Of a stretch of 64,000 nt of DNA, positions 7,477 to 15,497 are shown piece after piece. The DNA is from Bin5 sp965218625 (GTDB taxonomy: Bacteria; Chloroflexota; Anaerolineae; Caldilineales; Caldilineaceae). The notes under the pieces were generated by a model. That model did not search any database. It saw only the letters and a list, made by a program, of their open reading frames with translations, and had not been told where the DNA came from. Position numbers and translations under genes: made by a program. Location of the stretch: NCBI GenBank assembly GCA_965218625.1, contig CBDCLG010000020.1, positions 310,001-374,000 on the forward strand, in the 5' to 3' direction. Position 1 is the first letter of the stretch. Each line of letters opens with the position of its first letter.

Positions 7477-8817
7477 ATGCAAGAGTTAAGTCGTCGACAG
7501 CTGCTCAAGGCGGGAGCCGGTATCGGCGGCGGCGCCGCATTGGCCGCCTGCGCCCCGGTAGGGCCCGATGCAGGCATGGACGGCGCCGCCGCCATGGACG
7601 AGCCGCTCGACCTTGTCGTCTGGTACCAGGACTGGGACGGCGCCAACCGCATCATGGGATGGGTCCAGCCCGAGTTCGAAAAAGACCACGAAAACGTAAC
7701 CGTCGACCTCCAGGCCATCGGCTACGGTGATCTCCTCAACAAAATGCTGCCCTCCATCGCCTCCGGCACCGAAGGCGATGTCATGATGATGTACACCGAC
7801 TGGGTCGTCGCCACCGACATCACCCGCGTCTTCCTCGACATCACCGACGCCGCCGGCGGCGCAGCCGCGCTCGAAGAAAAGATGTGGCCCGCGGCCTTCC
7901 AGGCGGTGGAAGTGCCCGGCAACAAGGTCTACTACCTGCCCTGGCTGGCCGGCATCCGCGGCGCGGCCATGTCTGTCAACAGGGACCACTGCGACGCAGC
8001 CGGCATCGATTACCTGAACTTCGACACCTACGAAGACGTGATCGAGGCCGGCGTCGCCATGACAGAGAGAAACGACGACGGCAAAGTCACACACTCCGGC
8101 TACTCGATTCGCAGCTCCCAATATCAGCAGCTCTGGTCCCTGATCTGGCAGCTGGGCGGGGACTTCTTCGACAAGGAGACCGGCGTCTGGTCCCACGACA
8201 GCGAAGTGGGCGCAGCCGCCGCGCAGATCCTGCACGACATCTACCATGTCCATGGGACCGTCGACTTCGAGCTCTTCACCAGCGAGTTCGAAGCCGTCAG
8301 CCAGCAGCTTGTCTCCATCTGGGGCGACGGCGCCTGGACCATGAGCGTGCAGACCGACGTCGCCGAAGTACCGGCCGACAACATCGTCAAGCGGCCTCTC
8401 GCAAACGCCGTCGAATATGCCCTCTACCCGCAGCACGTCGCCGGTTGGGGACTCTCCAAGCGGCTGGCCGAAGACTCGGCCAAGCTGGATGCGGCGGTGG
8501 CGTTCGCCCTGCTCATCGTCAGCAACGGCGCTCTCCTCCAGGCCCTGGACTTCTACTCCGGCGTTGTTCCTTCCAAGGGCGTCTACAACGATCCCGGCAT
8601 CGGCGATGTCAAGTACGGGCTCGTCTCCAAGCGCGTAGCCGAGGGCATGTGGCCCTATGCCCGCTATCCCCAGGACCACGTCGCCCAGCAGGGCCCGGCC
8701 AGCGCCGAGTTCGACCGCGCCATGCGCAACGAGATCTCCATCCCGGAGGCCCTCGCCGCCATGGACGCCTACCTGCAGGAGCAGGAAGATCAGGCCAGAG
8801 AACGTCTCGCAGCCTGA
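7477..8817 (+). CDS. ABC transporter sugar-binding lipoprotein (family 1)
   Basis: 446 residues. The N-terminus has a twin-arginine motif (SRRQLLKAG, residues 5-13) and a lipobox ALAAC with the lipidated Cys at 25, so it is probably exported folded by Tat and anchored to the membrane. The body matches family 1 (MalE/UgpB-type) solute-binding proteins in length and pattern: VVWYQDWDGANR start, a DVMMMYTDW segment, an aromatic-rich ligand cleft (LWSLIWQLGGDFF), a WGDGAWTM motif and a C-terminal EQEDQARERL helix. CAGGAGGG precedes ATG. First gene of a three-gene operon with MalF- and MalG-type permeases; substrate probably a sugar or polyol. The ATPase is not encoded here. Confidence 0.9.
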   Translation: MQELSRRQLLKAGAGIGGGAALAACAPVGPDAGMDGAAAMDEPLDLVVWYQDWDGANRIMGWVQPEFEKDHENVTVDLQAIGYGDLLNKMLPSIASGTEGDVMMMYTDWVVATDITRVFLDITDAAGGAAALEEKMWPAAFQAVEVPGNKVYYLPWLAGIRGAAMSVNRDHCDAAGIDYLNFDTYEDVIEAGVAMTERNDDGKVTHSGYSIRSSQYQQLWSLIWQLGGDFFDKETGVWSHDSEVGAAAAQILHDIYHVHGTVDFELFTSEFEAVSQQLVSIWGDGAWTMSVQTDVAEVPADNIVKRPLANAVEYALYPQHVAGWGLSKRLAEDSAKLDAAVAFALLIVSNGALLQALDFYSGVVPSKGVYNDPGIGDVKYGLVSKRVAEGMWPYARYPQDHVAQQGPASAEFDRAMRNEISIPEALAAMDAYLQEQEDQARERLAA

Positions 8818-8843
8818 CCTCACAATTGACAGCCTGAAGGGAC

Positions 8844-8865
8844 GCCGCGTACCGGTGTACGCGGC
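8844..8865 (+). promoter_or_regulatory. Intra-operon hairpin between binding protein and permease
   Basis: GCCGCGTAC and GTACGCGGC form a perfect 9-bp stem with a CGGT loop, located between the stop at 8817 and ATG 8892. Such stems after binding-protein genes usually stabilise the upstream mRNA and lower permease expression; no U-tract follows. Confidence 0.6.
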
Positions 8866-8891
8866 ACCCTGGAGCCAGCGGAAACAAGAGT

Positions 8892-9839
8892 ATGACAACG
8901 GTGCAAGACCGCCCCGCCAGCGGTGGTCAAGCCTTACCGCAAATGCCGGCCGAACGCCGCGACAGCGTGTGGCGGAGATTCCGGCGCGCCAGCCCTTTCG
9001 CGCTCATCTATTCCGCCGCCATCCTGATCTTCTATACCATCATCTTCATCATCCCCTTTGGCACCGGCATCTGGCTCGCCTTCCAGAACTGGGACTTCAT
9101 CACCAATCCCAAATTCGTCGGCTTGCGCAACTTCACCAAGGCCTTTACCGACCAGTACTTCTGGCAAGCCCTCGAAAAGACATTGCTGTTCTCGGTCGTC
9201 GAAATCAGCCTCGGGCTCACACTCGCCCTGCTGTTCGCCCTCGCTTTGAGCCAGATCCTCGGCAAGTGGCAAAACATCTACCTCTCGCTCTACTACCTGC
9301 CGGTGATCACCCCCCTGGTCGTGTCGATCTACCTCTGGCGCTGGCTCTACCGGCCCACCGGCGGCGCGTTCAACACGCTTCTGAGCAGCGTCGGCCTGCC
9401 CGAGCAACCCTTCCTGGCCAGCCCCCAGCAGGCTCTCTGGGCCATCACCGTCGTCATCATCTGGGCCCACCTTGGCACCGGCATCGTACTCTTTCTGGCC
9501 GGCATCAACGACGTCCCGGAAAGCCTTTTCGAGGCCGCCCGCCTCGACGGCGCCGGCTTCTGGCAGTCCTTCTTCCGCATCACCCTCCCTCTGATTCGCC
9601 CTGTCCTCGTCTACCAGATGGTCGTCAGCGTAATCGGCACAGTGCAGATGTTTGAGGCTTTCTTCCTGATACCGGGACCAGGATTCAGCACACGCACACT
9701 CGCGCTCTACACCTACGAGCTGGGCTTCCGCGCCCTCAATCTGGGCTACGGCGCCGCCGTCTCACTGATCATTTTCGTGATGCTGCTCGGCGCAACCGTT
9801 TTCCAGCTCAACCGCTGGCGCATCGAATGGGAGCATTGA
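8892..9839 (+). CDS. Sugar ABC transporter permease (MalF type)
   Basis: 315 residues with six predicted membrane spans after a cytoplasmic N-terminal stretch (about 1-35). The EAA loop that contacts the ATPase starts near residue 214 (EAARLDGAGFWQSFFRITLP), as in MalF-type permeases of carbohydrate ABC importers. It is the second gene of the operon and ends six bases before the MalG-type gene, suggesting translational coupling. Length and topology are normal for the family. Confidence 0.9.
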   Translation: MTTVQDRPASGGQALPQMPAERRDSVWRRFRRASPFALIYSAAILIFYTIIFIIPFGTGIWLAFQNWDFITNPKFVGLRNFTKAFTDQYFWQALEKTLLFSVVEISLGLTLALLFALALSQILGKWQNIYLSLYYLPVITPLVVSIYLWRWLYRPTGGAFNTLLSSVGLPEQPFLASPQQALWAITVVIIWAHLGTGIVLFLAGINDVPESLFEAARLDGAGFWQSFFRITLPLIRPVLVYQMVVSVIGTVQMFEAFFLIPGPGFSTRTLALYTYELGFRALNLGYGAAVSLIIFVMLLGATVFQLNRWRIEWEH

Positions 9840-9845
9840 TGCCAC

Positions 9846-10628
9846 ATGGCCAGAACCGCTGAAACACAGATCCTGCCCACGCCAATCTCCCCGCTCCGCC
9901 GCTGGCTCATCTCAGGCAAGTGGACCAAGGCGATCGTCTTCCTGATCCTGGCGTTCTGCAGCTTCGCCATGTTCTACCCGTTCATCTGGCTGCTCTTCTC
10001 CTCCTTCAAGACCGGCGCCGACATCGTCCGCCTCCCCGTCTCCCTCTGGCCCGAAAAATGGACCCTCAGCGCCTACCTGATGGTCATGGACCCGACCCGC
10101 GCCAACCTGCCCATCGCCTACGTCAACAGCATCATCGTCACCACCGGCACCGTCGTCACCCTCCTCATCCCGCTCTACATCGTCATGCGCGAGCTTGGCC
10201 TTCTCAACAGCCTCTGGGGCGTCTGGATACCGAGCATCTTCTCCTCCTTCGGCGTCTTCCTCTGCCGCCAGTTAGTCTACGGCATCCCCCGCGAACTCTA
10301 CGACGCCGCCAAAATCGACGGCAGCGGCGACTTCGGCATCTACCGCAACATCATCCTCCCCCTCACCAAGCCGATCCTCTCAGCCCTCGCCATCTTCGTA
10401 TTCCTCGGCGCCTTCAACGCCTACCTCTGGCCCCTCGTCATCCTCAACGACGAAGAAAAGCTCACCCTGCCCCTCATCATCGCCCGCATGGCCAACCGCT
10501 TCGGCGGCACCGACTACCAGGCCGTCATGGCCGGCTCCGTCCTCGTCTCCATCCCACCCCTGATCGTCTTCCTCATCTTCCAGAAAAACTTCGTCCGCGG
10601 CATCGCCCTCACCGGCCTCAAAGGCTGA
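9846..10628 (+). CDS. Sugar ABC transporter permease (MalG type)
   Basis: 260 residues, six membrane spans, with the EAA-type loop near residue 153 (DAAKIDGSGDFGIYRNIILP) and the C-terminal FVRGIALTGLKG ending typical of MalG-family permeases. Third and last gene of the sugar importer operon. The importer still needs a nucleotide-binding subunit; in many bacteria a shared MsiK/UgpC-type ATPase encoded elsewhere serves several such operons. Confidence 0.9.
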   Translation: MARTAETQILPTPISPLRRWLISGKWTKAIVFLILAFCSFAMFYPFIWLLFSSFKTGADIVRLPVSLWPEKWTLSAYLMVMDPTRANLPIAYVNSIIVTTGTVVTLLIPLYIVMRELGLLNSLWGVWIPSIFSSFGVFLCRQLVYGIPRELYDAAKIDGSGDFGIYRNIILPLTKPILSALAIFVFLGAFNAYLWPLVILNDEEKLTLPLIIARMANRFGGTDYQAVMAGSVLVSIPPLIVFLIFQKNFVRGIALTGLKG

Positions 10629-10687
10629 CCCTCAACCCACACAAAGTCGCCTTTACCTCCCCCCCAAGACCTCCACCTTCCTTCACA

Positions 10688-10726
10688 CCACTTACCACTG
10701 TCCACTATCCACTAACCACTGCAGTT
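10688..10726. repeat. CCACTNN heptamer tandem repeat ending in CTGCAG
   Basis: Four degenerate units (CCACTTA, CCACTGT, CCACTAT, CCACTAA) and the terminal CCACTGCAG, between the permease and the promoter at 10793. Confidence 0.75.
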
Positions 10727-10792
10727 CGCCTCCGGCACGTGCGCTCCAATTCCCCTACATCACCCCTGCACGACTCTGATATCATCCACGCA

Positions 10793-10820
10793 TTGAATAA
10801 GGGCCAAAGTCGGGTATACT
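10793..10820 (+). promoter_or_regulatory. Candidate sigma-70 promoter of the ImmA-DUF4411 pair
   Basis: TTGAAT at 10793, a 16-bp spacer and TATACT at 10815, about 75 bp upstream of ATG 10896. This is one of the best promoter matches in the window. Confidence 0.5.
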
Positions 10821-10895
10821 GTCCCCATTCCATGAACTAGCATCGGCCAACAGTCACAAACGCCGGCGCAAAGTGGTCCAGCCACCACCACAACC

Positions 10896-12062
10896 ATGAC
10901 CAGCCGCCGTCTCCAAATCACCCTCCGACCCCACGTCCTGCGCTGGGCGCGCCAGCGCGCCGGCCTCTCCCCCGAACAGCTGGCAAAGAAGGTGAATGTA
11001 AACGTCGACCGCGTCACCAAATGGGAACAGACCGGCAAAATCAGCGTCGCCCAGGCCGACAAACTCGCCGCCAGGACCTACACACCCCTCGGCTACCTCT
11101 ATCTCGACAACCCCCCCGACGAAAGCCTGCCCATCCAGGACTTCCGCACCCGTGCCGGCCAACCGCCCAACCGTCCAAGCCCCAACCTGCTCGAGACCAT
11201 CTACCAGATGCAGCTCCGCCAGGCCTGGATGCGCGACGAACTTATCGAATACGAAGAAGACCCTCTCCCCTTTGTAAATGCCTACAGCCCCGACGACGAC
11301 TACACGAAAGTCGCCGCCGCCATGCGTACCGCCCTCGAACTCGACACCGGCTGGGCCGCACAATGCCGCACTTGGCGCGACGCCCTCAGCTTCCTCCGCA
11401 ACCGGCTCGACGAAACCGGCGTCCTCGTCGTCTTCAACGGCATCGTCGGCAACAATACAAGCCGCAAACTCGACCCCGCCGAGTTCCAGGGATTCGCCCT
11501 CGCAGACGAATTCGCCCCGCTCGTCTTCGTCAACAGCGCCGACTACATCGCCGCCCAAATCTTCACCCTCTTCCACGAATTCGCCCACCTCCTCATCGGC
11601 GAAACGGGCCTGACTTCCTTTGACAGGCTATTGCCCGCGAACCATGCAACCGAACGGTTCTGCAATCGCGTCGCCGCCGAGTTTCTGGTGCCCGCCGAAG
11701 AATTGCGGGCCAGCTGGCCTGCCGTCCAAAACAAAGGGGACCCACACCAAAGAACTGCTCGTCAATTCAAAGTCAGCGCCATCGTCGCCGCCCGCCGCGC
11801 GCTCGACCTTCAACTGATCGACCGCGACACTTTCTTCGACTTCTACGAGATCAATAGGGGGCAAGGCCGTAAACGCCCCACCAAGAGACCTGGCGGAAGT
11901 TTCTGGAACACGCAGAGATGGCGCATCGGCCCTCGCTTCGGAGACGCGGTGGTACGGGCAGCCAGGGAAGGCCGCCTCTTGTATCGGGAAGCCTACAGCC
12001 TCACTGGTCTGAAACGAAATACCTTCGAAAAGTTGCCGGAAGGGATGGGAATCCAGCTTTGA
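10896..12062 (+). CDS. XRE-family HTH protein with ImmA/IrrE metallopeptidase domain
   Basis: 388 residues. An HTH occupies about residues 8-62 (RQRAGLSPEQLAKKVNVNVD, then WEQTGKISVAQADKLA). An ImmA/IrrE-type (COG2856) peptidase follows, with the zinc motif HEFAH at 227-231 and the downstream FCNRVAAEFLVP segment. Family members cleave or inactivate a partner repressor or antitoxin-like protein. The gene overlaps the DUF4411 gene by four bases (TTGA). ImmA-HTH plus DUF4411 is a recurrent two-gene cassette that looks like a toxin-antitoxin module, with the HTH protein as the likely antitoxin or regulator. Start chosen at ATG 10896, immediately before the HTH. Confidence 0.85.
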   Translation: MTSRRLQITLRPHVLRWARQRAGLSPEQLAKKVNVNVDRVTKWEQTGKISVAQADKLAARTYTPLGYLYLDNPPDESLPIQDFRTRAGQPPNRPSPNLLETIYQMQLRQAWMRDELIEYEEDPLPFVNAYSPDDDYTKVAAAMRTALELDTGWAAQCRTWRDALSFLRNRLDETGVLVVFNGIVGNNTSRKLDPAEFQGFALADEFAPLVFVNSADYIAAQIFTLFHEFAHLLIGETGLTSFDRLLPANHATERFCNRVAAEFLVPAEELRASWPAVQNKGDPHQRTARQFKVSAIVAARRALDLQLIDRDTFFDFYEINRGQGRKRPTKRPGGSFWNTQRWRIGPRFGDAVVRAAREGRLLYREAYSLTGLKRNTFEKLPEGMGIQL

Positions 12063-12601
12063 CCGGTCAGGCAAATCCTCTGTTCGTCCTGGACGCCAAT
12101 GTGTTCATCGAAACGCACCGCAACTATTATCCGTTCGATATCTGTCCGGGCTTCTGGGATGGCTTGATCCAACACTTTCGTAGCGGAAATCTGTTGAGTA
12201 TCGACAAAGTGCGCGAAGAATTGCTTGACATTAGTAAGTTGGAGGATGAAGAACCGGATGCACTCTATTTCTGGACATTAGCTGCGCCGCAAGACATGTT
12301 CGTTTCGTCCAGCAGCCGGGCGTTAGCGGACGCCTACAATGAGATAATCGCTTGGGTTTCCAGTCGTCCCCAGTTCTTTGTAGGGGCCAAAGACGAGTTC
12401 GCCGAAAAAGCCGACGGATGGCTTGTCGCCCACGCAAATGTTCACGGCTTAACCCTGGTGACCCAGGAAGTTCCTGACCCGAGAATCAAGAAAAGGGTCC
12501 CCATCCCCAACGTCTGCCAGCAGTTCAACGTCCCCTACTGCAACACTTTCGACATGCTGCGCCAGCTCGGCGTCCGCTTCGAACTCGCGCCCAACCCATA
12601 G
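12059..12601 (+). CDS. DUF4411 PIN-like ribonuclease (putative toxin)
   Basis: About 180 residues: NPLFVLDANVFIETHRNYYP at the N-terminus, with the first PIN-type Asp, then KVREELLD, a DGWLVAHANVHGLTLVT core and a CQQFNVPYCNTFDMLRQLG end. These are hallmarks of DUF4411, a PIN-domain relative whose acidic residues would bind metal for RNA cleavage. A longer frame from 11918 exists, but it would overlap the HTH-peptidase gene by 145 bases and lacks homology in that part. TTG 12059 gives a four-base overlap with the upstream stop and the normal family length. Confidence 0.75.
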   Translation: MTGQANPLFVLDANVFIETHRNYYPFDICPGFWDGLIQHFRSGNLLSIDKVREELLDISKLEDEEPDALYFWTLAAPQDMFVSSSSRALADAYNEIIAWVSSRPQFFVGAKDEFAEKADGWLVAHANVHGLTLVTQEVPDPRIKKRVPIPNVCQQFNVPYCNTFDMLRQLGVRFELAPNP

Positions 12602-12684
12602 CCCCACCACAGGACGACCCCGCCCATCCCCGGGCCCGCAGCACCGAGTATCCTTCCATCCCCAAATTCCGGACTAGGACAGAC

Positions 12685-12835
12685 TCCAGGTCCCGACTCA
12701 GACAACCGCCGCCAACCTACGCACCTAATCCTGTCCATCACACAAATCAATACAATCACAGTTCAGACAACCCCCACTATCCACTAGCCACTGCAGTTTC
12801 CCGCTTGACACCGCCGCCCATACGATGTAACGTAT
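12685..12835. repeat. Composite dispersed repeat, copy A (42-bp motif, heptamers, promoter)
   Basis: About 150 bp that recurs at about 20300-20465. In order: a segment ending CGCACCTAATCC, an AT-rich 42-bp motif (TGTCCATCACACAAATCA ... AGTTCAGAC), a CCACTAT/CCACTAG/CCACTGCAG array, and TTGACACCGCCGCCCA. Reverse complemented, the 42-bp motif matches the left arm of the MITE-like elements (GTCTGAACT.TGATT...TGATGGAC). The rest of 12602-12878 holds no gene. Confidence 0.7.
12805..12833 (+). promoter_or_regulatory. Candidate sigma-70 promoter of SH3b paralog 2
   Basis: TTGACA at 12805, a 17-bp spacer and TAACGT at 12828, 46 bp upstream of ATG 12879. The same -35 and spacer sequence appears in repeat copy B (about 20436). 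Confidence 0.5.
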
Positions 12836-12878
12836 TCAATCCGCCCCGCTCACCGAATCTCCCACAAGAGACGCCGTC

Positions 12879-13808
12879 ATGCCGACCAAACACCGAGTCC
12901 TCGCCCTCACAGCCGCCATCCTCCTGCTCCTCGCGCTCGGCGTAACCCGCCTCCAGGCCCAATCGTCGATCACCCTTGAGGGCCTCTCCAACCGCATCAC
13001 CACCCTGGCTCGCACCGTCTCAACCCTGCGCCGCACCAGCGCCACCCGGGCCGAGCTCAAACTCCTCGCCAACAAAGTCGCCACCCTCGAAGCCCGCCAC
13101 ACCGCCCTGCCCCCCACGCCCACCGCCACCCCCACCGCCGCGCCCGCCCAGGCCGCACGCCCCGCCGCCACGCCCGGCCCCGCATTCGCCGCCGCCACAC
13201 GCAAAGTGAACATCCGCTCCGGCCCCGGCACCGACTACCCCGTCCTCGCCTCCACCACAGACGGCGACCGCTTCGAAATTACCGGCAGAAATATCCTCGG
13301 GGACTGGTGGCGCATCGACTACAACGGCCAGCAGGCCTGGATCCACGCCCCCTACGTCGTCGCAACCGACGCCGGCGCCGTCAACATCGTGCCCACCCCC
13401 GCGCCCCCGACCGCGCCGCTCCCCCCGCCCACCGCCACACCCTTCGTCTTCCTCAAAGACGACGACTTCGCCCTCTACATCATCGACAAAGACAACCAGG
13501 CAAGACCCGAACGCCTGCAGCAATGGAACGCCCTCACCCAGGCCGACAGGAACGCCCTCATCCACATCAGAAAAATACTGCTCGAATCCACCGCCGAATA
13601 CTGCGACATCTCCGTAGCAGACGCCTCCGCCATGATCGACCGCCACGGCCAGCGCCTCGACGACGCCGGCTGGTCCGCAGTACAGGCAGTCAAAGCCAGG
13701 GCAACCCTCATGCTCATGCTCAGCACATTCGAAGAAGCCGACCGTACCCAGGCCGGCTGCGACGCCTGGCTTACGGGCACAATCAACGCCCAGCTGGGCA
13801 CGCCCTAA
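12879..13808 (+). CDS. Secreted modular protein with SH3b domain, paralog 2
   Basis: 309 residues. Signal peptide 1-28 (cleaved near LQAQ), Leu/Thr-rich coiled-coil segment about 32-74, Pro/Ala/Thr linker 77-102, SH3b domain about 105-163 (VNIRSGPGTDYPVL, GDWWRIDYNGQQAWIHAPYV), second Pro-rich linker 170-188, and a helical C-terminal domain 190-309 with two Cys. The N-terminal three-part design repeats that of the protein at 5350, while the C-terminal domains differ, pointing to domain shuffling on a shared cell-wall or surface anchor. A promoter in the upstream composite repeat probably drives it. Confidence 0.8.
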   Translation: MPTKHRVLALTAAILLLLALGVTRLQAQSSITLEGLSNRITTLARTVSTLRRTSATRAELKLLANKVATLEARHTALPPTPTATPTAAPAQAARPAATPGPAFAAATRKVNIRSGPGTDYPVLASTTDGDRFEITGRNILGDWWRIDYNGQQAWIHAPYVVATDAGAVNIVPTPAPPTAPLPPPTATPFVFLKDDDFALYIIDKDNQARPERLQQWNALTQADRNALIHIRKILLESTAEYCDISVADASAMIDRHGQRLDDAGWSAVQAVKARATLMLMLSTFEEADRTQAGCDAWLTGTINAQLGTP

Positions 13809-13853
13809 CCGCACGCCTCCTGCCTGCCCTCTACCTGCACACTCCCTTCCCAT

Positions 13854-13879
13854 GTAGGGGCGGGCTTTGTGCCCGCCCT
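13854..13879. repeat. GC palindromic intergenic repeat, copy 2
   Basis: GTAGGGGCGGGCTTTGTGCCCGCCCT-type unit, 45 bp after the stop of the SH3b gene. The following 13880-14108 contains no recognisable gene or RNA. Confidence 0.65.
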
Positions 13880-14108
13880 GCCGCGCCATACCTGACGAAT
13901 CCCCCTTGAGCACACCAATGTAGTATCATAGCGCAGAGATTAGCTAGGGAGCCCGCTTAAGCGGTCCCCTCGATAGCCGGTCCTGCCCGCCATCTTTCAC
14001 TTCGTTGTGGCGAGCAATTCTGCGTCACCGACACGCGCCACGGCACTGTTCGAACTCAGGCAGGAGGAATCCCGATTCAGTCAGACGCCAGCCGCAAGGA
14101 AAAAAACA

Positions 14109-15437
14109 ATGACAGTTCAAGCCCCCACCCGTCGTCAATTCCTGAAGTCAACAACGCGTATCGGCGCGACGTTGACCCTCGCCGCCGCCTTGTGCCCGCA
14201 CGCACGCCCGGTGCAAGCTCACAACGGTTTTTCTCTCCTCCAACTCCCGCAGGCAGACGACATAGAGAGTGGGCACGAGGCTCTACAATGGATAGCGTCA
14301 GGCGTGGGTTCACTATGGGTTGCCGGACACGTTGTCAATTCCTTCGCACGCCATCTGAATTACGTTAACTTGCCCCAGGACCTGAAGAATTACTTCCGCT
14401 GTGCCGGTGCCGAGTGCAGGGGTTTCCCCAAAGGAAAGGGAATTTGGGAAACTATACCGGAACAGGTCCGCATGGGCGGCGAGAAAGAAATCCGAAAGTT
14501 CCTCAACAACAAAGACTGGTCGCATATCGTTCCAAAGAGCCAGGGCGGGTCATCAATGCCCGACAACGGGGTTTTTGAACGCACGGAACTCAATAGAAGC
14601 CGAGGCGACCGCATTATGAGGCCGGATGAAATAGAAGCAGCCAGAAAAGTAATCAGATCTGATATGATACGCTCGGTCCTTCGACAGACATCAACCGCAA
14701 TGGTTAGAGGAGCCCTGGCGGGCATCATTATGGGTGGGCTGATCTTGTGCCTGGAGTGCGGCCTCCAATATGCCGCAGGAGAGATCAGTGGAAGAGAGAT
14801 GGTCGAGAAAGTCGTCAAGGCGGCCGCCTTGGCTGGTCTTTCCGCGTTCATCGTCACCGGACTTATTGTTGGCCTCAACCTCTTGTTCCCCCCCTTATTG
14901 CCGATGTTGGCGCCCATCCTGTTCGTCCTCCAAATCGTGTCCTTGGTCTTCCTCGCCCAGTACGCCGTCAAGATCGCCAAGGGCTGGTGGGAACTTCTGC
15001 AAGAACATGGCCTCCTGAACGAATTTGCAGACGTCTTGGAGGATGTAGAAGATTTCATGCGTGAAATGGTCGATGACACGCATGACAACATTCTTGTTGT
15101 CGTATGGGAGTGGATAGAAGGGCTGGCTGAACGCGTTGGAATAGACAGGGCTTGGCAAATCGCGGCTGGGTTCTTGCAAAAATTAGGTGTTGAGAATGCC
15201 TGGAATTGGTTCGCATCTCAAACTCAGGCTGTTAAGAAACAGGCCTCCATTCTCGTTGAGTCCTTCAATGAATGGGACTTACCCGACCTCGACATTGAAG
15301 AGGACGCCTTTCGGAAGGCAATCGCTAAGATAATCGACATTGACTTCAGGGATGCCCTCATCACGACAAACGAGATCAAGCGTAGCATGAGAGACTACCT
15401 TGAGAGCGCAGATCGTGAAGTTATGATAGCCGCCTGA
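14109..15437 (+). CDS. Tat-signal membrane protein with HNH-like nuclease motif
   Basis: 442 residues. TRRQFLKSTTRIGATLTLAA (residues 7-26) is a Tat signal, with AHN cleavage near 40. Around residues 130-170 comes an HNH-like block (DWSHIVPKSQGGSSMPDNGV, then ELNRSRGDRIM) like the SHI.P.S.GG...N signature of HNH nucleases found in effectors. Two or three membrane segments follow (about 203-220, 240-262, 268-290), and then a long helical C-terminal region. ATG 14109 has AAGGA upstream and starts the Tat signal; an upstream frame to 14007 has no support. It sits 60 bp before the methyltransferase gene on the same strand. Function unknown; an exported or membrane-anchored nuclease is a guess. 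Confidence 0.65.
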   Translation: MTVQAPTRRQFLKSTTRIGATLTLAAALCPHARPVQAHNGFSLLQLPQADDIESGHEALQWIASGVGSLWVAGHVVNSFARHLNYVNLPQDLKNYFRCAGAECRGFPKGKGIWETIPEQVRMGGEKEIRKFLNNKDWSHIVPKSQGGSSMPDNGVFERTELNRSRGDRIMRPDEIEAARKVIRSDMIRSVLRQTSTAMVRGALAGIIMGGLILCLECGLQYAAGEISGREMVEKVVKAAALAGLSAFIVTGLIVGLNLLFPPLLPMLAPILFVLQIVSLVFLAQYAVKIAKGWWELLQEHGLLNEFADVLEDVEDFMREMVDDTHDNILVVVWEWIEGLAERVGIDRAWQIAAGFLQKLGVENAWNWFASQTQAVKKQASILVESFNEWDLPDLDIEEDAFRKAIAKIIDIDFRDALITTNEIKRSMRDYLESADREVMIAA

Positions 15438-15497
15438 ATTAATCAATCCATCCATTCGGATGCCCGGCCAGCCACAGTCAGCCCAGAGCGCCCAAAC

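Noticed and set aside
7486..8898. Minus-strand frame of 470 codons
   Set aside because: Antisense of the sugar-binding protein gene; no motif and composition typical of shadows in C-biased genes.
11918..12058. Upstream extension of the DUF4411 frame
   Set aside because: It lies inside the ImmA-HTH gene in another frame and has no similarity to DUF4411; TTG 12059 gives normal length.
13990..14080. tRNA-like GTTCGAAC stretch
   Set aside because: Only a T-loop-like octamer is present; no acceptor, D or anticodon arms can be folded around it.
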